Positions 9,187 to 17,923 are shown, numbered from the stretch's first letter. The stretch: 32,742 nt of DNA from Rhodothermales bacterium (GCA_024711125.1 JANJTM010000019.1:1-32742); one strand, 5' to 3'. The notes: a model not told the origin generated them from the letters alone. Program-made: numbers and translations.

Positions 9187-10701
9187 ATGGCCCTCAACTG
9201 GAAGCCCGTCGCCGGTACGCTGGCCGCCCTGATCGGCTTCCAGGGCATTGCGCTCTGGATTCCGGCCCTCGTCGGCGCGTGGTTCGGAGAAGGGTCATGG
9301 TGGACCTTCGCGGCGGTGGGCGCGGTCTCCATGCTCCTCGGTTGGGCGGGCTGGAAGGCGTGGCACGGCGGAAACCCGGACGAACTGCGCGTACGCGAGG
9401 GATTCACCATCGTGGCCACGGCGTGGTTCGTCCTGGCGGCGGTCGGCTGCATGCCCTTCGTGCTGGCCGGCGTCCTGCCTTCGTATACCGACGCCTATTT
9501 CGAGGTCGCGTCGGGGTTCACGACGACCGGCGCTTCCGTGCTGGGGGGCGCGCACACCCCGGCCATCGAGGCCATTCCCAAGGCATTCCTGCTCTGGCGC
9601 AGCCTGACGCACTGGATCGGGGGGATGGGCATCATCGTGCTGACGCTCGCCGTGATGCCGATCCTGGGCGTGGGCGGGATGCAGCTCTACAAGGCCGAAG
9701 TGCCTGGGCCGAGCGCCGACAAGCTCACGCCGCGCGTTCGCGAGACGGCCAAGCGGCTCTGGCTGATCTACGTGGGCATCACCGTGATCCAGGTCCTGCT
9801 GCTCTGGCCGGCGATGGGGCTGTTCGATGCCGTCAACCACGCCTTCGCGACCATGGCAACGGGAGGGTTCTCGACGAAGAACGCCTCGGTCGGACATTAC
9901 GGATCGGCGTACGTGGATTGGGTGATCACCGTCTTCATGTTCCTTGCGGGCATGAACTTCGCCCTGCACTACCGCCTCCTGCGCGGGCAGCCCGTCACGG
10001 TCTTCCGCGACACCGAATTCCGCGTGTACGCGGCGATCGTGCTCGTGTCGGGCGTCGTGCTGGCGATCGCCACGTGGCAGCCGGTCGTCAGCCGGCTTCC
10101 GCTCGACGAGTCCACGGCCGACTTCTTCCCCGGGTACGCTTCCGTCGCCGACGCCCTGCGGTACGGATTCTTCCAGGGGATCTCGATCGTCACCACGACC
10201 GGATTCGCGACGGCCGACTACGAGTTCTGGCCGCCGCTGGCGCTCGGGCTGTTGTTCTCGCTCTTCTTCATCGGCGGCATGGCGGGCTCGACCGGGGGCG
10301 GCGTCAAGGTGATCCGCCACGTGCTGATGTACAAGAACTCGTACAAGGAAATCCGGCAGCTCGTGCATCCGCAGGCCATCCTCACGGTCCGGCTGAACGG
10401 CCGCGTGGTCCCGCAGGACGTCATGCGGAACGTGCTGTCGTTCATCGTGCTGTACCTCGGACTGATCGGCATCGGCACCCTGGCCGTCACGGCCTCGGGC
10501 GTGGACCTGCACTCGGCGTTCACCGGGGTGATCTCGTCGGTCGGAAACATCGGTCCGGCGTTCGGCACCCTCGGCCCGGCCGAGAACTACGCGCACATCC
10601 CCGCGCTGGGCAAGTGGATGCTGTCCTTCCTGATGATCGCCGGCCGGCTCGAGATCTTCACCGTACTCGTGCTTTTCGCGCCGTCGTTCTGGCGATCCTG
10701 A
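9187..10701 (+). CDS. trkH: Trk potassium uptake channel TrkH
   Basis: Inner-membrane K+ (or K+/Na+) uptake protein of the TrkH/KtrB superfamily, 504 residues with the expected four repeats of helix-pore loop-helix. The four selectivity-filter segments are visible: SGFTTTGAS at 109-117, MATGGFST at 223-230, IVTTTGF at 334-340 and SVGNIGPAFG at 451-460. The Gly residues at the filter core are conserved in all four. An Arg in the last repeat (R487, in GRLEIF) corresponds to the conserved residue near the pore. The gene follows trkA directly and ends 6 bases from the stop of the convergent HhH-GPD gene. No defect is seen. Confidence 0.96.
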   Translation: MALNWKPVAGTLAALIGFQGIALWIPALVGAWFGEGSWWTFAAVGAVSMLLGWAGWKAWHGGNPDELRVREGFTIVATAWFVLAAVGCMPFVLAGVLPSYTDAYFEVASGFTTTGASVLGGAHTPAIEAIPKAFLLWRSLTHWIGGMGIIVLTLAVMPILGVGGMQLYKAEVPGPSADKLTPRVRETAKRLWLIYVGITVIQVLLLWPAMGLFDAVNHAFATMATGGFSTKNASVGHYGSAYVDWVITVFMFLAGMNFALHYRLLRGQPVTVFRDTEFRVYAAIVLVSGVVLAIATWQPVVSRLPLDESTADFFPGYASVADALRYGFFQGISIVTTTGFATADYEFWPPLALGLLFSLFFIGGMAGSTGGGVKVIRHVLMYKNSYKEIRQLVHPQAILTVRLNGRVVPQDVMRNVLSFIVLYLGLIGIGTLAVTASGVDLHSAFTGVISSVGNIGPAFGTLGPAENYAHIPALGKWMLSFLMIAGRLEIFTVLVLFAPSFWRS

Positions 10702-10726
10702 GCCCGTTCAGGCGAAGTCCCGCCAG
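10689..10726. terminator. Dyad spanning the trkH / HhH-GPD convergent stops
   Basis: Nested inverted repeats cover the 6-bp gap between two convergent stop codons. CCTGA at 10697-10701 pairs with TCAGG at 10708-10712 (the two stop codons form part of the stem), and CTGGCG at 10689-10694 pairs with CGCCAG at 10721-10726. No T-tract follows on either strand, so a bidirectional terminator is only a possibility. Confidence 0.3.
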
Positions 10727-11232
10727 CCGAAGTAGTGCAGCACGTAGCGCATCTTGGCGGCCTTTTCCGCACCGAAGCCGGGGAGCGATTCCACTCGCCG
10801 CGCGATCGTCTCGAAGTCGGCCCCGTCGTCCCACAACCTCTCGGCGGTGCCGTCCCAGCGCTCGACGAGCTGCGCACAGACGCCGAGCGTGTAGTCGGCC
10901 ATGCGGTTCGTGAAGCGGTGCACGGCGGGGCGCTCGGCAAACACGTCGCGAAGCGTCTGCCCGTCCATCCGGGCGATCCGGCGCACGTCCAGGTGCCCGA
11001 GGCGCGCCTTGAGGCGGGAGGGACCGGTGAACGCGTACTCGGCCAGCACGCGCTGGTCGTAGAGCAGGCCCAGCAGGGCGGCGTTGGGGTCGGTGCGCAG
11101 GAAGGCGTCCTCGTCGGGGTCGCCCGTCAGGGTGCCCTGCTCGCGGAACCGGTTCATCATGCGGACCAGCCCGCCCTCCAGGTGCGAGTAGTCCAGCAGG
11201 GCGGTCGGAAAGGGGTTCGGGCGTCGTGCCAT
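10708..11232 (-). CDS. Small HhH-GPD-type DNA repair-like protein
   Basis: A 174-residue protein resembling the uncharacterised HhH-GPD family known from Actinobacteria (TIGR03252 type). The shared landmarks are an N-terminal DPNAALLGLLYDQRV helix, the segment ERPAVHRF, and a helix-hairpin-helix of the form LPGFGAEKAAKM near the C-terminus. By family knowledge it should bind DNA and may act in base-excision repair. However, the chain ends about 15 residues after the HhH, so the catalytic Asp (and the Lys of bifunctional enzymes) that normally lie on or after this element are not visible. Glycosylase activity is therefore doubtful. ATG at 11232 follows the cysS stop by 17 bases; the two are presumably cotranscribed. 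Confidence 0.75.
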   Translation of the reverse strand: MARRPNPFPTALLDYSHLEGGLVRMMNRFREQGTLTGDPDEDAFLRTDPNAALLGLLYDQRVLAEYAFTGPSRLKARLGHLDVRRIARMDGQTLRDVFAERPAVHRFTNRMADYTLGVCAQLVERWDGTAERLWDDGADFETIARRVESLPGFGAEKAAKMRYVLHYFGWRDFA

Positions 11233-11249
11233 GCGTCCGGGGACCGCGG

Positions 11250-12767
11250 TCAGAGCGTCGAGGCGCGTTTCCACTTCGGACCGTCGGGCGTATCCATCAC
11301 CTCGACGCCGAGTTCGGCGAGCTCGGCGCGCAGCGCGTCGGCCCGCGCGAAGTCGCGGGCGGCACGGGCGGCGTAACGCTCGGCCACCAGGGCGTCGATC
11401 CGGACGGCGTCGGGGTCGGCGTCCTTCGCGTCGGCGGCCCGCTCGGCGAGCGGCTTCTCGTGCTCCACGATGCCCAGCAGCGCGTTCACGCGGGCGATCC
11501 AGGCGCGCGCGCCGGCGGCCGATGCCGCGTTGAGTTGCGCGCGCATTCCGCCCAGCAGCTTGAAGCCCTCGATGACGGCCGCGATGGCTTCGGGCGTGTT
11601 CAGGTCGTCGGCCATGGCCGCCAGGGCGCGATCGTACAGCGCGTCGAGGCGCTCGCCGACGCGGTCGGCCCCGCCGGCACCGGCCGCGGCCGCCGCGTCG
11701 ACCGCCGACAGGATCTCGCGGAAGCGTTCGACGTGCTTCGCGCTGGCCTTGAGCGTTTCCTTCGTGAAATTGAACGGCTTGCGGTACTGCCCCGAGATCA
11801 GCGCGAGGCGCAGGGCGAGCGGGTCGACGCCGCGTCCGCCGGACGCCGCCGTTCCCACGAGGTCGCGCACGGTGAAGAAGTTGCCGGTCCGCTTGGCCAT
11901 CTTCTCGCCTTCGACCTGGAGGAAGCGGGTGTGTACCCAGTGCTTCGAGAAGGTCTTGCCGGTCAGGCTCTCGGACTGCGCGATTTCGCACTCGTGGTGC
12001 GGAAAGATCAGGTCTTCTCCGCCCGCGTGGAGGTCGATCTCGTCGCCCAGGTAGGCGCGCGCCATGACCGAGCACTCGATGTGCCACCCGGGGAAGCCCC
12101 AGCCCCACGGGCTGTACCACTGCATGAGGTGCTTGGGGTCCTTCTTCCACAGCGCGAAGTCGCGCGGATCGCGTTTGCCGGGGTCCGAAACCGTGTCGCG
12201 GACCAGCTGCTCGAGCTGCTCGGCCGCCTCGTTGCCCGACAGCCGGCCGTAGCCCTCGAAGCTCGCCACCGAGAAGTAGATACCCTGTTCCGTTTCGTAC
12301 GCGTGTCCTTTCTCGATGAGCTGCTCGACGGCCGCAATCTGCTCGCGGATATGTTCGGTCGCCCGGGGCCGAACCGCGGGGTCGCGCAGGTTCAGCGTGT
12401 TCCAGTCGGCCAGGAGTTCGTTCGTGTAGTACCGGGCCAGGTCCCACACGTTGGCGAAGCGCTCGCCCTCCTTCGACCGCAGGGCCTTGGCCATGCGGTC
12501 CTCGCCCGACGCGTCGGCCGCATCGTCCTCGGTGAGGTGCCCGACGTCGGTCACGTTGGTCACGTAGGTCGTGCGCCAGCCCAGCGCCTCGGCCGTGCGC
12601 AGGATCAGGTCGGCCGTGAGGAACGAGCGGAAATTCCCGATGTGCGCATACGAATAGACGGTCGGGCCGCACGAATAGAAACGGAGGTGCCCGGCCTCGC
12701 GGGGCACGACCGGTTCGACGGCGTTCGACAGCGTATTGTACAGGCGGAATTCGGGTGCGGGGTCCAT
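11250..12767 (-). CDS. cysS: Cysteine--tRNA ligase
   Basis: Class I aminoacyl-tRNA synthetase that charges tRNA-Cys. Residues are numbered from the ATG at 12767 (505 residues). The HIGH-equivalent AHIGN is at 41-45 and the KMSKS-equivalent is GEKMAKRTGNF, with KMAKR at 289-293. The zinc site that selects cysteine is complete: C33 (in YSCGPTVY), C232, H257 and E261 (in FPHHECE). The C-terminal helical domain and the short end domain follow, and total length is normal. An upstream in-frame ATG at 12794 would add nine residues (MRLRSRAEP). I prefer 12767 because the conserved part begins at once with PEFRLYNTLS. It is divergent from macA across about 220 bp and leads the small HhH-GPD gene. Confidence 0.95.
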   Translation of the reverse strand: MDPAPEFRLYNTLSNAVEPVVPREAGHLRFYSCGPTVYSYAHIGNFRSFLTADLILRTAEALGWRTTYVTNVTDVGHLTEDDAADASGEDRMAKALRSKEGERFANVWDLARYYTNELLADWNTLNLRDPAVRPRATEHIREQIAAVEQLIEKGHAYETEQGIYFSVASFEGYGRLSGNEAAEQLEQLVRDTVSDPGKRDPRDFALWKKDPKHLMQWYSPWGWGFPGWHIECSVMARAYLGDEIDLHAGGEDLIFPHHECEIAQSESLTGKTFSKHWVHTRFLQVEGEKMAKRTGNFFTVRDLVGTAASGGRGVDPLALRLALISGQYRKPFNFTKETLKASAKHVERFREILSAVDAAAAAGAGGADRVGERLDALYDRALAAMADDLNTPEAIAAVIEGFKLLGGMRAQLNAASAAGARAWIARVNALLGIVEHEKPLAERAADAKDADPDAVRIDALVAERYAARAARDFARADALRAELAELGVEVMDTPDGPKWKRASTL

Positions 12768-12965
12768 GGGCTCGGCTCGGGAACGTAGCCTCATCGAACG
12801 CAGCCGCCCCGCACCGGTTCGGCCCGGTCACGGAAGTGTCACGTTTGTATGCCGTTTGGCGGGAGCGGCCTCCGGGCCGAAACGACGCTTCCGACCGGCG
12901 CGTACTCCCCTCGAAACCGCGGAACAGGAACCCGGGAACCTCGCCGATTCCGAACGCCCCTAGCT

Positions 12966-12980
12966 CCCGCCCTCGGCGGG
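12966..12980 (+). promoter_or_regulatory. Hairpin just before the macA start
   Basis: Perfect 6-bp stem with 3-base loop (CCCGCC, CTC, GGCGGG), ending 7 bases before the macA ATG, where a ribosome binding site would normally sit. It could limit translation initiation. A two-codon reading frame (ATG at 12983, then TGA) overlaps the macA ATG. The rest of the 220-bp cysS-macA divergent gap shows no convincing -33/-7 pair on either strand. Confidence 0.3.
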
Positions 12981-12987
12981 CCATGCC

Positions 12988-14292
12988 ATGAAGAAGGCCA
13001 TCGCCATCGTCCTCGTACTCGTCGCCACGGCCGCCGTGGTGTGGCAGTTCACGAAGGGCGACGGCAAACCCACCACCACGTACCGGTTCGTCGAAGTCCA
13101 GCGCGGCGATCTCGAGGCCGTCGTATCGGCCACCGGCACGCTGAATGCCGTCACCACGGTGCAGGTCGGAACGCAGGTTTCGGGCATCGTGCAGTCGATC
13201 TACGTCGATTTCAACGACCGGGTGCGGCGTGGTCAGCTGCTGGCGCGCATCGACACGACGCTGCTGATCAGCGCCATCCAGGACGCGCGCAATACGCTCG
13301 ACCGGAACATCGCGCAGCGCGATTACGCCCAGGTGGAACTCGACCGCATCCAGGCGCTCTTCGAGAAGGCGTACGCCACCGAGGTGGAGCTCAACAAGGC
13401 CAAGTACGATCTGCAGGTCGGCGAGGCAAGCGTGAAATCGGCCGAGGTGAACCTCGAGCGCGCCCAGCGCAACCTCTCGTACGCCACCATCTACTCGCCG
13501 ATCGACGGAGTCGTCGTGGAGCGCAACGTAGAACCCGGACAGACGGTCGCGGCTTCGTTCTCGGCGCCGCAGCTCTTCCTCATCGCGAATGACCTGTCCC
13601 GCATGCAGATCCTCGCGTCGGTGGACGAGAGCGACATCGGCCGCATCCGGGAAGGACAGCAGGTGCGATTCACCGTGCAGGCGTTCGACGAACGCCAGTT
13701 CGAGGGCACCGTTCGGCAGGTGCGCCTCCAGTCGCGGGTCCAGGACAACGTCGTGACGTACACGGTGGTCGTGGACGTCGACAATGCCACCGGCGAACTG
13801 CTGCCCGGCATGACGGCGACGGTCGAGTTCATGGTCGAGCGGGTGGCCGACGTGTTCAAGGTTGCGAACGCCGCGTTGCGCTTCCGCGCGACCGAGGAAA
13901 TGATGGCCGAATTCCGGGCGCGCATGCAGGCCCAGCGGGAGGCGTCCGGCGACACGACCCGGTCACGACAGGGCGGAACGCCGGCCGCGGGCCAGGGGGC
14001 TCCGGCGGCGGGCGGACAGGCCACGTTCGGCGGCGGGCAGGACGGTGGCACCCGCAACGGCGGCGGCAACCGGACGATGCTCTGGTATCTCGACGCCGAC
14101 GGCGTGCTGCAGGCGACCTTCGTGCAGACGGGCCTGAGCGACGGCACGATGACCGAGATCTCGGGCCGCAACCTGGAGGCCGGAATGCAGGTGATCTCGG
14201 GCATCTCGCAGGCCGACGACGGCGGCGCGACCGCGAACCCGTTCCAGCAGCAGCGCACGCAGCAGGGCGGGCCGCCGCGGCCGGGCTTCTGA
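12988..14292 (+). CDS. macA: MacA-like periplasmic adaptor of an ABC efflux pump
   Basis: Membrane-fusion (HlyD/RND-type adaptor) subunit that links an inner-membrane ABC transporter to an outer-membrane channel. An N-terminal signal anchor (about 4-20) is followed by a first lipoyl half (41-90), a long alpha-hairpin (95-165), a second lipoyl half with YSPIDGVVVERNVEPGQTV (169-187), a beta-barrel domain (200-285) and a membrane-proximal domain. The membrane-proximal domain is interrupted by a low-complexity Gly/Ala/Gln/Arg stretch at about 303-361, and the C-terminus is again Gln/Gly/Pro-rich. Substrate is unknown (macrolides, peptides or lipids in the wider family). The gene is the first of three co-directional pump genes, and no TolC-like channel gene is nearby. 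MacA versus another adaptor is inferred from the MacB-type partners. Confidence 0.88.
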   Translation: MKKAIAIVLVLVATAAVVWQFTKGDGKPTTTYRFVEVQRGDLEAVVSATGTLNAVTTVQVGTQVSGIVQSIYVDFNDRVRRGQLLARIDTTLLISAIQDARNTLDRNIAQRDYAQVELDRIQALFEKAYATEVELNKAKYDLQVGEASVKSAEVNLERAQRNLSYATIYSPIDGVVVERNVEPGQTVAASFSAPQLFLIANDLSRMQILASVDESDIGRIREGQQVRFTVQAFDERQFEGTVRQVRLQSRVQDNVVTYTVVVDVDNATGELLPGMTATVEFMVERVADVFKVANAALRFRATEEMMAEFRARMQAQREASGDTTRSRQGGTPAAGQGAPAAGGQATFGGGQDGGTRNGGGNRTMLWYLDADGVLQATFVQTGLSDGTMTEISGRNLEAGMQVISGISQADDGGATANPFQQQRTQQGGPPRPGF

Positions 14293-14322
14293 CGTTCCTC
14301 CACGGCTGACCCGGTACCCCCG

Positions 14323-15072
14323 ATGCAACGCGACACGGTTATCGAAGTCCGCGGCCTCAAGAAGGTCTACTCCATGGGCCACAACGAGGTACACGCGCTG
14401 CGCGGCGTGGACCTCGACGTGCGCGCCGGCGAGATGATCGCCATCATGGGGGCCTCGGGGTCGGGCAAATCGACGATGATGAACATCCTCGGCTGCCTGG
14501 ATTACCCGACAGGAGGCAGCTACATGCTGGACGGCGTGCGGGTGGAGTCGCTGACCAAGAACCAGCTCGCCGACGTGCGCAACCAGAAGATCGGGTTCGT
14601 ATTCCAGGGCTTCAACCTGCTCGCCCGCACGTCGGCACTCGAAAACGTCGAGCTTCCGCTCCTGTACGACCGCACGCACCGCCGGATCGACACGCGCAAG
14701 GCGGCGGCGGCCGCGCTCGATCGCGTGGGGCTGGCGCAGCGCATGGATCACGTTCCGAGCGAACTCTCGGGCGGCCAGCAGCAGCGCGTCGCGATCGCGC
14801 GGGCGCTCGTCACGAGCCCGGCCATCCTGCTTGCCGACGAACCGACCGGAAACCTCGACTCGCGCACGAGCGTCGAGGTGATGGCCCTCTTCCAGGAGCT
14901 CAACAACCAGGGGCTCACGGTCCTTCTCGTCACGCACGAGCACGACGTGGCTTCGTACGCGCGGCGTATCGTGGAGCTGCGCGACGGGCGCATCATCCGC
15001 GACGTCACGCAGGCGCCCGAGGACGCGGCCCGCATCCTGGCCGGCCTGAACCCCGACACCGTCATCGTCTGA
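14323..15072 (+). CDS. MacB-type ABC transporter ATP-binding protein
   Basis: The 249-residue nucleotide-binding subunit of the LolD/MacB class. Walker A GASGSGKS is at 43-50, the Q-loop Gln is Q95 (VFQGFN), the signature LSGGQQQR is at 148-155, Walker [14 protein letters not shown] has catalytic E173, and the switch His is H205. All ATPase residues are intact. Unlike E. coli MacB, where ATPase and permease are one chain, here they are two adjacent genes (9 bases apart), the usual arrangement in Bacteroidota and Gram-positives. It works with the permease at 15082-16299 and the adaptor upstream. Confidence 0.93.
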   Translation: MQRDTVIEVRGLKKVYSMGHNEVHALRGVDLDVRAGEMIAIMGASGSGKSTMMNILGCLDYPTGGSYMLDGVRVESLTKNQLADVRNQKIGFVFQGFNLLARTSALENVELPLLYDRTHRRIDTRKAAAAALDRVGLAQRMDHVPSELSGGQQQRVAIARALVTSPAILLADEPTGNLDSRTSVEVMALFQELNNQGLTVLLVTHEHDVASYARRIVELRDGRIIRDVTQAPEDAARILAGLNPDTVIV

Positions 15073-15081
15073 CTTCCGACC

Positions 15082-16299
15082 ATGCGCGCATCCAATCTCA
15101 TCAAGGTCGCCGGGCGGAGCATCGTCAAGAACAAGATGCGCACGCTGCTGACGATGCTGGGCATCATCATCGGCGTGGGGGCGGTCATCGTGATGGTGGC
15201 CGTCGGCGACGGCGCCCGCTCGCAGATCGAGAAGCAGGTGCAGAGCCTGGGCACCAACATGCTCGTCGTGACGCCGGGGGCGAGCTCGACCGGGGGCGTC
15301 AACCGCGGCGCGGGCTCGTTCAACCGCCTCAGCATGACCGACGTCGAGAAGATCCGCAACGAGAGCCAGTACGCGTCGCTCGTCTCTCCCGTTCTGTCCA
15401 CGTTCGGGCAGGTCGTGGGCGGAAGCGGCAACTGGCGTGCGCAGGTGGCCGGCGTCGACGTCGACTACATCGAGATCCGGGACTGGGCCGTCGCATCGGG
15501 CTCGTTCTTCAGCGCCGCCGACGTGCGGCAGGGAAAGAAGGTCGTGGTGATCGGGCAGACGGTCGCGAAGAACCTCTTCGGCGAGAGCGACCCGGTCGGG
15601 CAGACCGTGCGCATCCGCAACGTGCCCGTCCAGGTGATCGGCGTCATGGCGGCCAAGGGCCAGACGGCCGAGGGCCGCGACCAGGACGATATCATCATCG
15701 CGCCGCACACGACGGTGGCCACCCGGCTCTCCCGGTGGAATTTCCTGTCGCAGATCCTCGCGTCCACGTCGTCGCCCGGCGACATCCCGGCGGCGCAGAC
15801 CGAGCTCAAGGCCATCCTGCGCGAATCGCACGGGTTGTCGACCTGGGAAGAGGACGACTTCGAGATCAAGAACCAGGCCGAGCTGACCGAGGCGGCCGCC
15901 GGTACGACCGAGACGATGACGCTCCTGCTCGCCGCGATCGCCTCGATCTCGCTGCTCGTGGGCGGAATCGGCATCATGAACATCATGCTCGTGTCCGTCA
16001 CCGAGCGCACGCGCGAGATCGGCATCCGCATGGCCATCGGGGCGCGCGGACGCGACGTGCTCACCCAGTTCCTGATCGAGTCGATCGTGATGTCGATCCT
16101 GGGCGGCGCGGCGGGCGTCGGGCTCGGTTTCCTCGGCGCCAAACTGCTGGGCGACTACATGGGCTGGTCCACGCTCGTCGGCGGGCAGACCGTCATGGTC
16201 GCCATCGTCTTCTCGGCGGCCGTGGGGATCTTCTTCGGGTTCTACCCGGCGCGCAAGGCGGCCCGGCTCAACCCGATCGAAGCGCTGCGGTACGAGTAG
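15082..16299 (+). CDS. MacB-type ABC transporter permease (FtsX family)
   Basis: A 405-residue permease with the MacB/FtsX layout. TM1 is at about 22-44 following the [16 protein letters not shown] motif. A large periplasmic MacB_PCD domain (about 45-275) includes [12 protein letters not shown] and DPVGQTVRI. Three C-terminal helices follow, with the conserved [28 protein letters not shown] segment split over TM2 and the cytosolic coupling helix. The C-terminus has the typical [18 protein letters not shown] ending. It is the third gene of the pump operon. Its stop lies 3 bases from that of the convergent moaB. Confidence 0.93.
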   Translation: MRASNLIKVAGRSIVKNKMRTLLTMLGIIIGVGAVIVMVAVGDGARSQIEKQVQSLGTNMLVVTPGASSTGGVNRGAGSFNRLSMTDVEKIRNESQYASLVSPVLSTFGQVVGGSGNWRAQVAGVDVDYIEIRDWAVASGSFFSAADVRQGKKVVVIGQTVAKNLFGESDPVGQTVRIRNVPVQVIGVMAAKGQTAEGRDQDDIIIAPHTTVATRLSRWNFLSQILASTSSPGDIPAAQTELKAILRESHGLSTWEEDDFEIKNQAELTEAAAGTTETMTLLLAAIASISLLVGGIGIMNIMLVSVTERTREIGIRMAIGARGRDVLTQFLIESIVMSILGGAAGVGLGFLGAKLLGDYMGWSTLVGGQTVMVAIVFSAAVGIFFGFYPARKAARLNPIEALRYE

Positions 16300-16309
16300 G
16301 GCTCAGCGC
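16282..16309. terminator. Dyad spanning the macB / moaB convergent stops
   Basis: GCGCTG (16282-16287) pairs with CAGCGC (16304-16309) across a 16-base loop that contains both convergent stop codons. Without a T-tract, terminator function is a guess. The same arrangement occurs at the trkH/HhH-GPD junction. Confidence 0.28.
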
Positions 16310-16803
16310 CGGAGTTCGCGTACGACGTGGCGCAGCTCGGGAAGGATGAGCTTCTCCATGGCCAGGCCCACGGCGGCCACGGAACCCGGAAGGACGAAGA
16401 CGGCGGTTCTTCCGCGCGAACCCGCCACCGCCCGCGTGAGCATCGCGGCCGCGCCGATTTCCTCGAACGACAACATCCGGAACAGTTCGCCGAAGCCCGG
16501 CAGTACCCGGTCGAGGAGCGGGGTGACGGCCTCGATGGTCCCGTCACGCGAGGAGAGACCGGTGCCCCCGGTCAGGATCAGCACGTCGGCCAGCCCGAAC
16601 CCGCTGCGCACGACCTCGGCTACCGCGCCGGGATTCTCGCGCACCAGGTGTCGTGCAACCACGGTATGACCCTCGTGCTCGAGCGAGGTCGCGATGAGGT
16701 CTCCGCTCGTATCGTTCTCCGGCGTGCGGGTGTCGCTGCACGTGACGATGATGCAGCGCACGGAGATGCCGCCGGCATCGGACCGGTGCTCTTCCTGGCT
16801 CAT
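16303..16803 (-). CDS. moaB: Molybdenum cofactor biosynthesis protein MoaB/MogA family
   Basis: Molybdopterin-binding (MoCF) fold protein; family members adenylylate molybdopterin or act as paralogues of MogA. The 166-residue chain matches the MoaB type from the first residues (SQEEHRS...VRCIIVTCSDTRT), with the pterin-binding loop LTGGTGLSSRDGTIEAV, then GFGELFRMLSFEEIGAAAMLTRAVAG and LPGSVAAVGLAMEKLILPEL. The ATG at 16803 overlaps the yidD stop (ATGA), so translation is probably coupled. No other molybdopterin gene is in the window, so its position behind yidD is not explained by pathway. Confidence 0.92.
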   Translation of the reverse strand: MSQEEHRSDAGGISVRCIIVTCSDTRTPENDTSGDLIATSLEHEGHTVVARHLVRENPGAVAEVVRSGFGLADVLILTGGTGLSSRDGTIEAVTPLLDRVLPGFGELFRMLSFEEIGAAAMLTRAVAGSRGRTAVFVLPGSVAAVGLAMEKLILPELRHVVRELRR

Positions 16804-17117
16804 GGGTTCGGCGACCCCGGGCCGGGGTCGTGCTCGTGGAGTTCGTCGTCGGGTGGACGGGCGGGGGGCTCGCCGTACCACCGCGGGGGATCCCACCCGT
16901 GTCCTCCCCACGGGTTGCACCGCAGGATACGATGCACTGCGAGGATCGTGCCTTTCCATGCGCCGTATTTCTCCAGCGCCTGGATCGCGTACTGCGAACA
17001 GGTGGGCGTGAAGTTGCAGGCGCTGCCGAGGTGGGGCGACAGCACGAGCTGGTAGACGCGGACCAGTCCGATCAACAACCGGCGAGGGAGCGAAAGGGCG
17101 AGCCGGACGATGCTCAT
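16800..17117 (-). CDS. yidD: Membrane protein insertion efficiency factor YidD
   Basis: A 105-residue protein of the YidD (UPF0161, formerly 'haemolysin alpha') family, which assists YidC in inserting inner-membrane proteins. The N-terminal amphipathic segment is followed by the family core YQLVLSPHLGSACNFTPTCSQYAIQALEKYG, seen in parts as SPHLG, CNFTPTCSQYA and RCNPWGGHGWDPP. Cysteines are at 34, 40 and 67. The C-terminal tail is acidic and Pro-rich. ATG at 17117 overlaps the gluQ stop by 4 bases, and its own stop overlaps the moaB start in the same way. In many bacteria yidD sits with rnpA and yidC near the origin; here it does not. Confidence 0.93.
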   Translation of the reverse strand: MSIVRLALSLPRRLLIGLVRVYQLVLSPHLGSACNFTPTCSQYAIQALEKYGAWKGTILAVHRILRCNPWGGHGWDPPRWYGEPPARPPDDELHEHDPGPGSPNP

Positions 17118-17923
17118 GGCCGTGCGGGCTCCTCGCTGCGCGCCATCCACCGGTCGAAAGCGTTCCGGACCGCGTCGGGGGCGAGGTCGGGGTCGTCGAA
17201 GAGGCTCATCGCACGGGCCCCCGCCGACTTGGAGAGCTTCCCGCCCGCGTCGTCCGTGAGCAGGGGATGGTGCTCGAAACGCACGTCCAGGTACGCGTCC
17301 AGTCCGAGAACCGGCGCTATCGCGCGTTGCAGGCGGGTGGACGGCTCGAGGTCCATCCCCCGGAACACGTGGCTCACGCCGTAGTCGAGGTCGTCCACGA
17401 TCGTGGCGACGTGGTACGCGCAGGTGCCGTCGCGACGGCGCACGACCGGGTCCCTCAGCGCCGGCTCGGACGGGCCTTCCACCTCGCGCCCGTCGAGCCG
17501 GAGGCGCCACGCGGCGCCCGGTGTTTCGAGGTCCAGGCCCCGGTTCCGGCACGTGCCCGGGTAGCCGCCGTCGCGGGTCGCCGCGTCGACGTCGTGACGG
17601 GAGCAGGTGCACGCGAAGACGCGGCCGCCTTCCGCAAGCCGTTGCAGCGCTTCGGCATACCGTCCCGCGCGCCGGGCCTGGGTCCAGTTCGCCCCGAAAT
17701 CGTGCGGATCGGTCGGCCCTTCGTCGAACGCGACGCCGAGCCAGGAGGCTACGCGGAAGATGTCCTCGACATACTCGGGCCGGGTTCGGCCGCGGTCCAG
17801 GTCGTCGATGCGCAGGAGAAGGCGCCCGCCCGTGCGGTCCCGCCACCGCTCGGCGAGGAGCAGGTTGAACACGTTGCCGAGGTGCAGGTAGCCGCTCGGC
17901 GTGGGGGCGAAGCGGGTTTTCAC
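17114..17923 (-). CDS. gluQ: Glutamyl-Q tRNA(Asp) synthetase
   Basis: Truncated glutamyl-tRNA synthetase paralogue that attaches glutamate to queuosine at the wobble base of tRNA-Asp. At 269 residues it contains only the catalytic domain and lacks the anticodon-binding domain of GltX, as expected. Visible motifs are FAPTPSGYLHLGN (HIGH equivalent HLGN at 14-17), RIDDLD (38-43), the zinc ligands C105, C107, Y121 and C125, and KLSKS at 229-233. The GTG start at 17923 is the only reasonable one because the conserved KTRFAPTPSG begins directly after it. It lies 46 bases after dnaE, and the downstream yidD overlaps its stop. Confidence 0.92.
   Translation of the reverse strand: MKTRFAPTPSGYLHLGNVFNLLLAERWRDRTGGRLLLRIDDLDRGRTRPEYVEDIFRVASWLGVAFDEGPTDPHDFGANWTQARRAGRYAEALQRLAEGGRVFACTCSRHDVDAATRDGGYPGTCRNRGLDLETPGAAWRLRLDGREVEGPSEPALRDPVVRRRDGTCAYHVATIVDDLDYGVSHVFRGMDLEPSTRLQRAIAPVLGLDAYLDVRFEHHPLLTDDAGGKLSKSAGARAMSLFDDPDLAPDAVRNAFDRWMARSEEPARP

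Noticed and set aside
12765-12794. cysS start at the upstream ATG (12794)
   Set aside because: It adds only nine residues without family counterpart; the conserved N-terminus begins right after the ATG at 12767.
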